Positions 36,474 through 44,911 of a stretch of DNA of 64,000 nt are shown here, in pieces; within the stretch, counting starts at the first letter, position 1; every line of letters begins with the position of its first letter. Source of the stretch: Phytohabitans maris (lineage in GTDB: Bacteria > Actinomycetota > Actinomycetes > Mycobacteriales > Micromonosporaceae). The notes beneath the pieces are model-generated. The model ran no database searches. It was not told the DNA's origin and worked only from the letters and a program-made list of their open reading frames with translations. The stretch lies in NCBI RefSeq assembly GCF_031085175.1, contig NZ_JAVHUY010000020.1, forward strand, positions 97,282 to 161,281. The letters run 5' to 3'. Position numbers and translations under genes: made by a program.

Positions 36474-37354
36474 GCCAGCTCCACACGTTCACGCCGGGTC
36501 GCCCGCAGCATCAGGACGGTCAGCGTGAGCGTGAGGAAGAAGAGCGCGACGCCCATCGCGGACGCGTAGCCGTACTTGCCGTACGTGAACGCGTTGCGGT
36601 ATAGCGAGAGCCCCATCACCTCGGTGCTGTTGTCCGGCCCGCCCGGCCCCACCGTCATGATCTGCACGAGGGCGAAGCCGTCGAGCGCGATGATTCCCAG
36701 GTAGACGAAGGCGACCTGCACGCTGTCCCAGACGAGCGGGAGCGTGATCCGCCAGAAGAGCGTGACCGGTCCGGCGCCGTCGATCAGCGCCGCCTCGGTG
36801 ATGTCGGCCGGGATCGACTCGATCGCCGCCGCGAAGAGCACGACGTAGAAGCCGACCGCGGACCAGATCATCGCCGCCATCACGCACCAGAGGGCAAACC
36901 GGGGCTCGGCCAGCCACGAACGTTCCAGTGTGGACAGGCCGATGCCGTCGAGGAAGCCGTTGAGCAGCCCACTGTTGGGGGTGTACACGAACTGCCACAG
37001 CACGGCGATGATGGCGACGGAGAGGAGCTGGGGGAAGAAGTACAGCACCCGGTACGCCCGCAGCAGGCGCCCGCCCCGGGTGGACGCGGCGAAGAAGAGG
37101 GCGAGCGCGATGGTGACCAGCGGCACGACCACGAGCATCAGGCCGTTGTGGCGCAGCGCCGACAGAAACAGCGGGTCACTCCACAGTCGAGTGAAGTTGT
37201 CCAGGCCGACGATGCGTACGTCGCTGGAGACGCCGTTGAAGTCGGTGAAGGCCAGATAGAAGGCCTGCGCGTACGGCGACACGACGAAGACGGCGTACAG
37301 CAGCAGGGGCGGGAGCATCGCCCCGGCCAGAAACCGGTACCGGCCGTGTCGCAT
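36470..37354 (-). CDS. ngcF: Sugar ABC transporter permease (NgcF/MalF type)
   Basis: 294 residues, six TM segments (first about 10-28). EAA motif ITEAALIDGAGPVTLFWRITLPLVW. It pairs with NgcG in the membrane and receives sugar from the lipoprotein NgcE. The gene lies 17 bp after ngcE and overlaps ngcG, so all three are one transcript. Confidence 0.8.
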   Translation of the reverse strand: MRHGRYRFLAGAMLPPLLLYAVFVVSPYAQAFYLAFTDFNGVSSDVRIVGLDNFTRLWSDPLFLSALRHNGLMLVVVPLVTIALALFFAASTRGGRLLRAYRVLYFFPQLLSVAIIAVLWQFVYTPNSGLLNGFLDGIGLSTLERSWLAEPRFALWCVMAAMIWSAVGFYVVLFAAAIESIPADITEAALIDGAGPVTLFWRITLPLVWDSVQVAFVYLGIIALDGFALVQIMTVGPGGPDNSTEVMGLSLYRNAFTYGKYGYASAMGVALFFLTLTLTVLMLRATRRERVELA

Positions 37355-37371
37355 CGGTCACCCTCCCGCGC

Positions 37372-38760
37372 TCAGCGCTTCTGCTTGGTGACCGAGGAGT
37401 CGGCGGCGACCGCGTCGGCTGCCTTCTGGACCCGCTCCGCCCACTTGTCCGGCGTGGTCCGCTTGGTGAGCAGCTCGCCGGTGGCGTCGTCGAGCGCCTT
37501 GGCCAGCGCCGGGTACCAGGTGCGGAAGCGGTAGCCGAACAGGTTGGCGCCGGCGGCCTTGGCGGTCTCGGCAGTGGAGGCGAGGCCGCTGCTGAGCGTC
37601 AGCCCGTCGGTGGCTCCGGCGACGACCGGCAGCGCCTTGGAGTTTTGCGCGAAGCCGCGGGCCACCTTCTGGGAGAAGAGGATCCGCAGGTACTCCAGGC
37701 CGCCGCGGGCGTTGCCGGCCTTGGCCGGTACGAGGAACGACTCGCTGCTCGCCGCCATCACCGCGCCGTTGGGCAGCTTGTCGGCCCCGGTGAGCGCCGG
37801 GACCGTGCCGAGCACCATGTCGAACCCGGCCGGGGTGACCTGCTGCTGTTCACCCTCCAGCCACGATCCACAGGGGATGAACGCGGCCTGGCCCTTGCTC
37901 CACGCGTTCTGCGCCTCGGTGTGCGACAGCGCCTCCGAGCCGGGCATGATGTATCCGCGCGCGGCGAGCTGGTGGACCGCGTCCGCCGCGGCCAGCATCG
38001 CCGGGCTCTTCCAGATGCCCGGCTCAAGGTTGTCGACCGACTTGACCAGGTCGTGCCCACCCGCCTTGGCGGCGAGCGAGATGAGCGGGTCGTTCATGTA
38101 CTCGGGGAACTTGCCCTGCCAGGTCCAGGGCGCGATGCCGGCCTTCTTGACCTGCTCGCAGAGCGCGAGCATCTCGGCCCAGCTGGTCGGGTACGCCCAA
38201 CTGTGCTTGGCGAACAGCGACTTGGAGTACCAGATGCCCCAGAGGACGGAGGAGTAGTTGAGTACGAGCACCTTGCCGTCGTACGTGCCCTCCTCGACCA
38301 CGCCCGGCATGAGCGTGTCCCGGACCTTCTTCGCCGGGTCGTCGAGGCTCGGCGCGTCGAGCAGTTCGGTGAGGTCGGTGAGCTTGCCCGACGAGACCAG
38401 GGTCACCAGATCGAGCCGGCCGGCGCCGCTGTTGTCCACAACGTCCGGCGGGTCGTCGGAGATGAAGCGGGGCTGGAGCACCTCGCCCACTCGCTGTATC
38501 CCCTTGTGGTCCACAGTGGCCTTGGGAAACTTCTGCTTGTAGACGGTGCCCGCCTCGATGGCGTACTGGTCGCCGTAGCCGCCTTTGAAGACGACCACCT
38601 CCAGCGGTGCGTCGGCCGGCGCGCCGAACGGGTTTTCCGCGGTGGCGTCGCCCTTGGCACTCGTATCGTCGTCGTCGGCGCCACTGGTGGCGCAGGCGCT
38701 GAGCGCCGTCGCCGCGACCGCGCCGAGCAGGAGCGTGCGTCTGCTGGGATGTGCGTTCAC
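37372..38760 (-). CDS. ngcE: N-acetylglucosamine/chitobiose ABC transporter binding lipoprotein
   Basis: 462 residues from a GTG at 38760 with GGGAGG in front. The leader has a twin-arginine start (SRRTLLLGA) and a lipobox (LSAC), so a lipidated surface protein. The mature protein is a type 1 solute-binding fold; EVVVFKGGYGDQYAIEAGTVYKQKFPKA and the region QRVGEVLQPRF are what I know from NgcE proteins. It catches GlcNAc or chitobiose outside the cell. The neighbours (kinase, SIS protein, chitin-binding GH16) agree. Some other sugar of this family cannot be excluded. Confidence 0.82.
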   Translation of the reverse strand: MNAHPSRRTLLLGAVAATALSACATSGADDDDTSAKGDATAENPFGAPADAPLEVVVFKGGYGDQYAIEAGTVYKQKFPKATVDHKGIQRVGEVLQPRFISDDPPDVVDNSGAGRLDLVTLVSSGKLTDLTELLDAPSLDDPAKKVRDTLMPGVVEEGTYDGKVLVLNYSSVLWGIWYSKSLFAKHSWAYPTSWAEMLALCEQVKKAGIAPWTWQGKFPEYMNDPLISLAAKAGGHDLVKSVDNLEPGIWKSPAMLAAADAVHQLAARGYIMPGSEALSHTEAQNAWSKGQAAFIPCGSWLEGEQQQVTPAGFDMVLGTVPALTGADKLPNGAVMAASSESFLVPAKAGNARGGLEYLRILFSQKVARGFAQNSKALPVVAGATDGLTLSSGLASTAETAKAAGANLFGYRFRTWYPALAKALDDATGELLTKRTTPDKWAERVQKAADAVAADSSVTKQKR

Positions 38761-38783
38761 GGTTTGCCTCCCTTCGAAAGGGG

Positions 38784-39518
38784 CTAGGCAGTGCGCCGGA
38801 TGCGGCCGGCGTACCGCGCTTCCAGGAGCTGGTTGTGCTCGTGCCCGCCGGGGATGTTGGCGGACAGGTAGATGGGCGGGGTCTGTCCCGCCTCGGCCAG
38901 CCGGGCGACCACCTCGGCGACGACCATCTGCGCCAGCACCGCGGCGGTCACCGAGGAGACCGCGCCGACCTGGCCGGGCAGCGCCACGTCGCCGTACGGC
39001 GCGCCGTTGTCGAGCACCACGTCGGCGATGTCGCACAGGCGCTTGCCGGAGGGGTGCAGTGGCGAGACGCGTCCACTGTGCTCCAGCGAGGTCACCGCGA
39101 TCAGGTCGTGACCGCGCTCCTTCACCAGCAGGGCCAGCGCCACGACGACGCCGTTGACGCCGGAGTTGGAGGCGATCACGAAGGCGTCCCGGGGGTCGAC
39201 CGGGGCCAGGTCGTAGAGGCGGTGCGCGACCGTGGGGTCGCGCTCAAGACCGGGATCTTCGAGTACCGCCCGCGGCTCCCCGCCGTACATGACGATGTCA
39301 CGCAGCGCGATGCGGTTGGTCGGCACCAGCCCGCCGGCCCGGCCGGCGATCTCCATGGCCAGCGCCTCGGAGTGGCCCGAGCCGAACGCCTGCACGACTC
39401 CCCCGCGCTCCAGCGCGGCGGTGATCAGGGTCGCGGCGCGCTTGACGCCGTCCGCCTGGCTGGTGCCCACCTTGGCCACGAGCTCGGTGATCATCGAGAG
39501 GTACGCCTGTGCCGTCAT
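38784..39518 (-). CDS. SIS domain sugar-phosphate protein (UPF0309-like)
   Basis: 244 residues. SIS fold: VVQAFGSGHSEALAMEIAGRAGG (sugar-phosphate loop), FVIASNSGVNGVVVALALLVKERGHDLIAVTS, and the end GHEHNQLLEARYAGRIRR. Related to MurNAc-6-P etherase and amino-sugar isomerases, but closest to the UPF0309 group whose reaction is not fixed. It sits between rpiR and ngcE, so it should act on the imported amino sugar after phosphorylation. Confidence 0.8.
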   Translation of the reverse strand: MTAQAYLSMITELVAKVGTSQADGVKRAATLITAALERGGVVQAFGSGHSEALAMEIAGRAGGLVPTNRIALRDIVMYGGEPRAVLEDPGLERDPTVAHRLYDLAPVDPRDAFVIASNSGVNGVVVALALLVKERGHDLIAVTSLEHSGRVSPLHPSGKRLCDIADVVLDNGAPYGDVALPGQVGAVSSVTAAVLAQMVVAEVVARLAEAGQTPPIYLSANIPGGHEHNQLLEARYAGRIRRTA

Positions 39519-39544
39519 GTGAGAACTCCCCCGGGGTAGGCGGG

Positions 39545-40444
39545 TCAGCCGCGGCGCCGGCGCGCGGATTGGTCACGCAGCCGGTGTGCCTCGACCGCCC
39601 GCGCGGTCACTTCGAACGCCTCGGTGGTGCGCTCGTACGTGCGCTGGGCCACCGCGACGTAGATGAGGTCGAGCGCGACGAGTTGGGAGTGCAGCGCGGA
39701 GAGCGCGGCCACCCGGAACGTCGTCTCGTGCACGGCCGTGGTCAGCGTGATGTCGGCGGTCTCGCCCAGCGGTGAGCGCTCGAACGAGGTGACCGCCACC
39801 GTCAGCGCCCCCTGCGAAGCCGCCTCGGCGAGCATCTCGATCACCTCTCGGGTACGCCCCTCGTGGGAGAGGGCGATCGCGACGTCGCCGGGGCCGAGGA
39901 GGGCCGCGTTGGTGAGTGCCTTGTGCGCGTCCTCCCGGTACCAGACCGGGATGCGGATCCGCTCCAGCCGGAACGCCATCTCGCGGGCCGCGGTGCCGCT
40001 GCTGCCGAGCCCGAAGAGCTCCACCCGGCCGGCGCTCGCGATCGCGTCGGCGACCCGCGCCACCTGGTCGAGGTCGAGGCCGGCGGCGGTCTCCTGGATG
40101 GCCCGGGAGTCGGCGCTGGCGATGACCCCGAGCACCCGGTCGAGCGGGTCGCCCGGCTCGATCTCCCGGTCGATGTCGGTGACCCAGCGGGCCTGCTCCT
40201 GGCGCCCGATCTCGGCGGCGAGCGCGACCCGGAGCGCGGCGTACCCCCGGAAGCCGAGGACCCGGCAGAACCGCGTGATCGTGGCGGTGGAGGTGCCGGC
40301 GCGCTCGGCCAGGTCCACGATGGACGCCTGCGCCGCCTCGGCCGGGTCGTCCAGGATCTGCTCCGCCACGCGCTGGAGCGCGTCGGGAAGCGTGGACAGC
40401 TCCATCCGGAGCCGCCCGATGACACCCTGGGTCTGCACCGCCAC
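39545..40444 (-). CDS. RpiR/MurR family transcriptional regulator
   Basis: 299 residues when started at the GTG at 40444, which has AAAGGA six bases in front; the ATG at 40459 is the alternative. N-terminal HTH_6 (ASIVDLAERAGTSTATITRFCRVLGFRGYAALRVAL at about 41-76), C-terminal SIS domain (VELFGLGSSGTAAREMAFRL, VAIALSHEGRTREVIEM). It should sense a sugar phosphate and control the ngc island that follows. A strong inverted repeat lies immediately upstream of the chosen start, fitting autoregulation. Confidence 0.87.
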   Translation of the reverse strand: MAVQTQGVIGRLRMELSTLPDALQRVAEQILDDPAEAAQASIVDLAERAGTSTATITRFCRVLGFRGYAALRVALAAEIGRQEQARWVTDIDREIEPGDPLDRVLGVIASADSRAIQETAAGLDLDQVARVADAIASAGRVELFGLGSSGTAAREMAFRLERIRIPVWYREDAHKALTNAALLGPGDVAIALSHEGRTREVIEMLAEAASQGALTVAVTSFERSPLGETADITLTTAVHETTFRVAALSALHSQLVALDLIYVAVAQRTYERTTEAFEVTARAVEAHRLRDQSARRRRG

Positions 40445-40486
40445 CGTAATTCCTTTCATCGTTACTTGGTGATGAAGAAAATTACG
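40445..40486. promoter_or_regulatory. Operator-like inverted repeat at the rpiR start
   Basis: CGTAATTCCTTTCATC (40445-40460) and GATGAAGAAAATTACG (40471-40486) match as an inverted repeat at 13 of 16 positions with a 10-bp spacer. It is AT-rich in a GC-rich context and covers the ribosome site of the regulator. This is the form of RpiR/MurR operators; binding is inferred. Confidence 0.6.
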
Positions 40487-40850
40487 ATTGACGACCCATC
40501 TACGTCAAGAGCGAGCGAAAAAATTTTGACGCCTGAGGGCGGCCCACCCCAGGCGTTTGACCACTTAGGACCAAGCGTGTGCTTACGGCTACGTTCCGTA
40601 CAGCACGACCCCATCCCACGCCCATCATCCTTTCGGCTCGTCTAGTTTGGCCGATCGACCTAAAGATCGCTGATGGGGAGCATGACCACTGATCATGCGG
40701 GGAACCTGTGCCGCTCAACGCACCTCTCAACCAACTCCTACCGACAGTGATATGCGGGACCATGATGGGCGGGGAGCGAACGGTGATCAATTTCTTGACG
40801 CTTGGGGGAACGAGCGTGTCAGCGCGCGGAGCCGGTGAGGTGGCAGCGGC
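40487..40850. other. Intergenic region between rpiR and the ECF sigma gene (no gene seen)
   Basis: The region is richer in A/T than its surroundings (AAAAAATTTTGAC near 40519). It holds a short ACGCCTG/CAGGCGT stem (40529-40535 with 40550-40556), and presumably the promoter of the sigma factor gene on the right. No open frame with codon bias was found. Confidence 0.5.
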
Positions 40851-41384
40851 GTGACCGTAGTCGAGCCCAGCGTGACCGCCGCAGAGCAGCGGCTGGCCGA
40901 GCTGGATGCCTCGTTCGAGGACTTCTGCCGCGACCACATCGTGCCGGTCGAGCGGTTCCTCCGCGGCCTGTGCGGCGACCGCGAGCTGGTCCAGGAGGCC
41001 GTGCAGGAAACGCTCATCACGGCCCGCGACAAGTGGGAGCAGATCAGCGGCTACGAAAAGCCGCTGGCCTGGGTGTACAAGACGGCCCGCTACAAGTTGA
41101 TGAACGAGCAGGCCCGGCAGCGCCGGGAGGCGACCACCGCGCTCGACGAGGTGCCGAGCGACCGCCTCGCCGCCCCGCCGGCCGACTCCCGCGAGGCGCA
41201 GGACTGGCTGCTGCGCTGCCTGCGCCGCCTCCCCGCCCGCCAGGCCGCGGTGTTCGCGCTCGCCCTGGAGGGCTGGACCGATCCGGAGATCGCCCGGATC
41301 CTCGGCATGGCCGACAACACCGTCCGCTCGTACAAGTCCGCGGCCCGGCGGCGCCTGAAGGAGCTTGCCGAGGAGGGACGCTGA
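40851..41384 (+). CDS. ECF-type RNA polymerase sigma factor
   Basis: 177 residues from a GTG at 40851 with GAGGTGG in front. Sigma-2 region about 20-85 (FCRDHIVPVERFLRGLCGDRELVQEAVQETLITARDKW) and sigma-4 about 120-172 (LRRLPARQAAVFALALEGWTDPEIARILGMADNTVRSYKSAARRRL). It directs RNA polymerase to a specific promoter set. No anti-sigma gene follows; the next gene, one base away, encodes a PAS-GGDEF-EAL protein instead. Confidence 0.88.
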   Translation: MTVVEPSVTAAEQRLAELDASFEDFCRDHIVPVERFLRGLCGDRELVQEAVQETLITARDKWEQISGYEKPLAWVYKTARYKLMNEQARQRREATTALDEVPSDRLAAPPADSREAQDWLLRCLRRLPARQAAVFALALEGWTDPEIARILGMADNTVRSYKSAARRRLKELAEEGR

Positions 41385-41385
41385 C

Positions 41386-43245
41386 GTGAACCTCGACGAC
41401 ATCCTGGCCCTGGCCGCCCGCCACAAGCCAACGGTCTTCGAGCGGGCCAGCGCCAGCCGCAACACCCGCTGGGTGCAGCAGCAGTACGCGCGGGCCAAGG
41501 CCGACGGCCGCGACCTGGTGGGCGACGTCGACCTGCGCGACCCGCTGCGCGACGACACCGGCGAGATACCCCGGATCACCCGGGCCGCTCAGCTGGCCAA
41601 GCAGGGCACCGTGCGGTGGGACGCGGCGACCAACGAGCTGACCTGGTCCGACGAGATGTCGCTGATCTTCGGCCGGGCGCCCGGGCTGGTCCGCCCCTGC
41701 ATGGAGAGCCTCTACCGGCTGGTCCACCCGGACGACGCCGGCCGGGTCCGCGAGGCCACCGGCACCGCCTGGCGGGACCGGACCGCCACCGAGCTGACCT
41801 GCCGCGTGGTGCAGCCGGGCGGGATCACCCGGTGGGTGCACTGCTACGTCGAGGTCCTCACCGCGGCCGACGGCGAGCCGACCGGCCTGATCGGCACCGC
41901 GCAGGACGTCACCGAGCTGGAGCTGGCCCGCCAGGAGCGGGAGCGGCGGGCCCGCCGCCGGGCGATCGTCGAGCGGGAGTCGGGCAGCCTCGGACCCGGA
42001 ACCGGGCCGCGCGACCGCACCGCGTTCAGCGACGAGATCGACCGCGCGCGGCGCACCGCCAGCGGGGTACTGCTGGTGATCGCCACCGAGCCGCAGGGCG
42101 GCACCGACCCCGACCGCCTCACCGAGGTCGTGACCACGTTCGTCATGAAGCTGGCCCGCCGCACCGACATCTGCGGCCTCCTCGGACCGGGCGAGTTCGG
42201 CGTGCTCATGCCCGACATCGGGCTGCGGCCGGCGACCTCGCTGGCCCGGACGATGGTGGAAAAGCTGCGTGCGCAACTCTTCGTGGCCGGGCCGCACGGG
42301 CTGCGCCTGGACGCCTGGGGCGGCCTGGTCCGCTTCGCGGCGCACGACGAGAGCAGCAGCATCGACCTGCTCATCGACGCCGAGTCGGCGTGGCGGCACG
42401 CGAAGCAGACCGGTGCCGTCCTCAAGGCGCTGCCCCGGCCGGCACCGGCCGACGAGCGGCAGGAGGCGGGGCGCACCCGGGTACGGGAGGCGGTCGCCGG
42501 CAACGGGTTCACGCTCTACACCCAGCCGATCCTCGACCTCCGGCTCAACCAGATCACCCGGCAGGAGATCCTGCTCCGTACGCTCAACGACGCGGGCAAC
42601 CCGGTGCCGCCCTCGCCACTGCTCGACATGGCCGAGCACGTCGACGAGACGCTGCCGATCGACCTGTGGGTGATGGACAACGCGTTCGAGCTGATCGCGC
42701 AGGGACCGCCGACACCGCACTACCAAATCAACCTCTCCGGACGGTCGCTCGGCGAGCCCGGGCTGCTCGGCCGCGTTCAGGACCTGCTGCACAAGCACGA
42801 CGTCGACCCGCGCCGGATCACGTTCGAGATCACCGAGACCGCGCGGATCGACAACCGCTCCGAGGCGATGCGCTTCGCGCGGGCGATCCGGGAGCTCGGC
42901 TGCCAGCTCGCGCTGGACGACTTCGGCGCGGCGTACAGCTCGTTCATCTACCTCAAGTCGTTCCCGATCGACCTGGTCAAGATCGACGGCGCCTTCATCA
43001 CCGACATCGTCAACTCCCCCACGGACCAGGCGCTCGTGCGGTCCATTGTGGAGGCCTGCCAGGCGCACGGCGTGCTGACCGCCGCGGAGTACGTGCGGGA
43101 CGCGGCGACGATCGAGCTGCTGCGGGGCTACGGCGTCGACTTCGCCCAGGGGTACGAGGTGGGTGCCCCGATGCCGATCGCCGGCGCGCCCGCGACGTCC
43201 GGTACGTCGATCGAGTTCGACCTGCGCATCGACTCGCCGGTGTAG
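41386..43245 (+). CDS. PAS - degenerate GGDEF - EAL protein (probable c-di-GMP phosphodiesterase)
   Basis: 619 residues from a GTG at 41386 after AGGAGGGA. PAS/PAC region about 80-185 (WSDEMSLIFGRAPG, GLIGTAQDVTELEL). The GGDEF-like part (about 210-355) has GPGEFGVL in place of GGDEF, so it is not expected to make c-di-GMP. The EAL domain (about 365-605) keeps the key residues: QEILLR for EALLR, INLSG, FEITET, DDFGAAYSS, KIDG, AAEYV and QGYEVG. It probably degrades c-di-GMP in the cytosol. Co-transcribed with the sigma factor, one base apart. Confidence 0.87.
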   Translation: MNLDDILALAARHKPTVFERASASRNTRWVQQQYARAKADGRDLVGDVDLRDPLRDDTGEIPRITRAAQLAKQGTVRWDAATNELTWSDEMSLIFGRAPGLVRPCMESLYRLVHPDDAGRVREATGTAWRDRTATELTCRVVQPGGITRWVHCYVEVLTAADGEPTGLIGTAQDVTELELARQERERRARRRAIVERESGSLGPGTGPRDRTAFSDEIDRARRTASGVLLVIATEPQGGTDPDRLTEVVTTFVMKLARRTDICGLLGPGEFGVLMPDIGLRPATSLARTMVEKLRAQLFVAGPHGLRLDAWGGLVRFAAHDESSSIDLLIDAESAWRHAKQTGAVLKALPRPAPADERQEAGRTRVREAVAGNGFTLYTQPILDLRLNQITRQEILLRTLNDAGNPVPPSPLLDMAEHVDETLPIDLWVMDNAFELIAQGPPTPHYQINLSGRSLGEPGLLGRVQDLLHKHDVDPRRITFEITETARIDNRSEAMRFARAIRELGCQLALDDFGAAYSSFIYLKSFPIDLVKIDGAFITDIVNSPTDQALVRSIVEACQAHGVLTAAEYVRDAATIELLRGYGVDFAQGYEVGAPMPIAGAPATSGTSIEFDLRIDSPV

Positions 43246-43380
43246 CCGGCCGCGCCAAATCACCAATCCGCAGGTGGAAGCGGCTGTAAGTACGAGAAAT
43301 TCACCATCACTTCCCGTCACATTCACCACTCACGATCATGTAGTTGCCACACCGCTACCGAGAGTCGTCATCGTTGAGGG

Positions 43381-44403
43381 ATGACGGCCGCGGTCGCGGT
43401 TCCGCCCCTCGCCGCTGGTGAGCCGCCAATCAACTTCGCGGCTCACCAGATCCGCGCTGGAAACATCTCGGGCGCGCGGGAGGACTTCGAGCAGATGCTG
43501 GCGATGCTCGTCGCCGCCGTACACCCCGGTGCCCGCCTCATCGCCGCCAACCCCGGCGACTGGGGAATCGACGTGCTCGCCGGTGAGCTCTCCGGGCTCG
43601 TCGTGGTCTGGCAGTCGAAGTACTTCTGGCCGATGGTCACCAAGCACCGGCAGGCCGACATCCGCTCCTCGTTCGCCTCGGCGGTGTCCAACGCGCAGGC
43701 CAAGGGGTACCGCATCCGGCGCTGGGTGCTCTGCGTGCCGTGCAGCATGGACGCGCCGACCGCCCGCTGGTGGGACCGCTGGCGCGCCCGCAAGCAGCGG
43801 GAGACCGGCATCGTCATCGAGCTCTGGCACGAGACGACGCTGCGCAACCTGCTCATCTCACCGGACGCGACGCACGTGCGGCGGCACTACTACGACCCGT
43901 ACGCGCCACCGCCGGTACCCGCCCCTCGGCGGCCGCCGGTGCGGGCGCTGCCCGAGCCGGAGGCGGAGCGGCTCGACGAGGCCCTCTTCGTACGGCAGCT
44001 TCGGGCGGCCGGCCACGTCGAGGTCGCGGCGGCCAAGCGGGAGTACTTCAACGCCGAGCTGCTCGCCCGGGACGTGGCCGACAAAGGGCTGCCGGAGGAG
44101 CTGGACGCGCTGGCCGAGTCGGACGCGATCGTGCACGCGATCTGGGAGAGCCGGTTCAACGAGCACGCCGGACGGCCGGACGCCGATCCGCTGCTGCCCG
44201 GCCTGCACCCGGACGTGATGCGGGACATCCGCGAGTCCACCCACGCGTTTCCGACCACGCTGCCGGCCGGTGCGGTACACCGTTGCGGGCTGCTGCACCG
44301 CCTGGTCGACCAGCGCCGGGCCGGCTGGGTCGCGCACTGGCGGGACGTGGCCACGGAACATGGGCAAACGGGGACAACGGGGAAGGGACCTGATGAGCGT
44401 TGA
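43381..44403 (+). CDS. PD-(D/E)XK nuclease-like protein, probable effector of an ABC three-component system
   Basis: 340 residues, ATG at 43381. The N-terminal 150 residues look like a restriction endonuclease fold: FEQML with E37, then GDWGIDVLAG with D64, then VVVWQSKYF with Q78 and K80 (the D...QxK form known in Mrr-type nucleases). The C-terminal half is helical, without known motifs (VEVAAAKREYFNAELLARDVADKGLPEEL). It overlaps the next gene by 11 bases and is followed by an SMC-like ATPase. This fits the nuclease component of ABC-3C conflict systems, which would cut nucleic acid on activation. Nuclease activity is inferred. Confidence 0.68.
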   Translation: MTAAVAVPPLAAGEPPINFAAHQIRAGNISGAREDFEQMLAMLVAAVHPGARLIAANPGDWGIDVLAGELSGLVVVWQSKYFWPMVTKHRQADIRSSFASAVSNAQAKGYRIRRWVLCVPCSMDAPTARWWDRWRARKQRETGIVIELWHETTLRNLLISPDATHVRRHYYDPYAPPPVPAPRRPPVRALPEPEAERLDEALFVRQLRAAGHVEVAAAKREYFNAELLARDVADKGLPEELDALAESDAIVHAIWESRFNEHAGRPDADPLLPGLHPDVMRDIRESTHAFPTTLPAGAVHRCGLLHRLVDQRRAGWVAHWRDVATEHGQTGTTGKGPDER

Positions 44404-44911
44404 GGACGACCGGCGGTTTCGCGTCGCCTGCCTGACGCTGCTGCTGGACGTGATCGCGGAAGTGCGCCCGGAGGGGGTGGACGCGCACCGGCTGGCCCTG
44501 TTCGACTTCCTCGCGGCCAACCCGCTGCTGCTGGCCCGCGAGGAGAGTGATCCGGACCGCATCCGGCTGCGGCTGGCCGGGTTCGACGACCGCGCCGTCT
44601 CGTACGCGAGCGCGGTGCAGCGGTACGTCACCCGCCGCCAGCGGCTCTGCGACGACCTGGCCTGGCTGGTCGCGTACGGGCTGGTCACGGTCGTTGTGGA
44701 CGGCCGGGTGCGGCACCGGCTCACCCCGGCCGGGCGGGAGGTGGCCCGCTCGTTCACGTCGATGTACGCGCGGGCCTACCGGGACGCGGCGGTGATCGTT
44801 GTGAACCGGCTCGGCCGGATGCCTGATCGTGGTCTGGCGGAAGTCATGAGTCAATGGATGGCGGTGCGGGCGCAACCCCGCTCGCTGGACTCCCGGAGGA
44901 CGGGACCATGA
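44393..44911 (+). CDS. Winged-helix-like middle component of ABC three-component system
   Basis: 172 residues, ATG at 44393 after GGAAGGGA. N-terminal helical part (LTLLLDVIAEVRPEGVDAHRLALFDFLAANPLLL), then LCDDLAWLVAYGLVTVVVDGRVRHRLTPAGREVARSF, a typical helix-wing layout. No enzyme motif. It lies between effector and ATPase, overlapping the next gene by four bases (ATGA). The small middle proteins of ABC-3C systems have this size and place and are thought to link the ATPase to the effector. Confidence 0.65.
   Translation: MSVEDDRRFRVACLTLLLDVIAEVRPEGVDAHRLALFDFLAANPLLLAREESDPDRIRLRLAGFDDRAVSYASAVQRYVTRRQRLCDDLAWLVAYGLVTVVVDGRVRHRLTPAGREVARSFTSMYARAYRDAAVIVVNRLGRMPDRGLAEVMSQWMAVRAQPRSLDSRRTGP

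Noticed and set aside
38500..38525. DasR-like sequence near TTGTGGTCCACAGTGG inside ngcE
   Set aside because: Lies in the coding sequence and lacks the ACTGGTCTAGACCACT core; probably chance symmetry.
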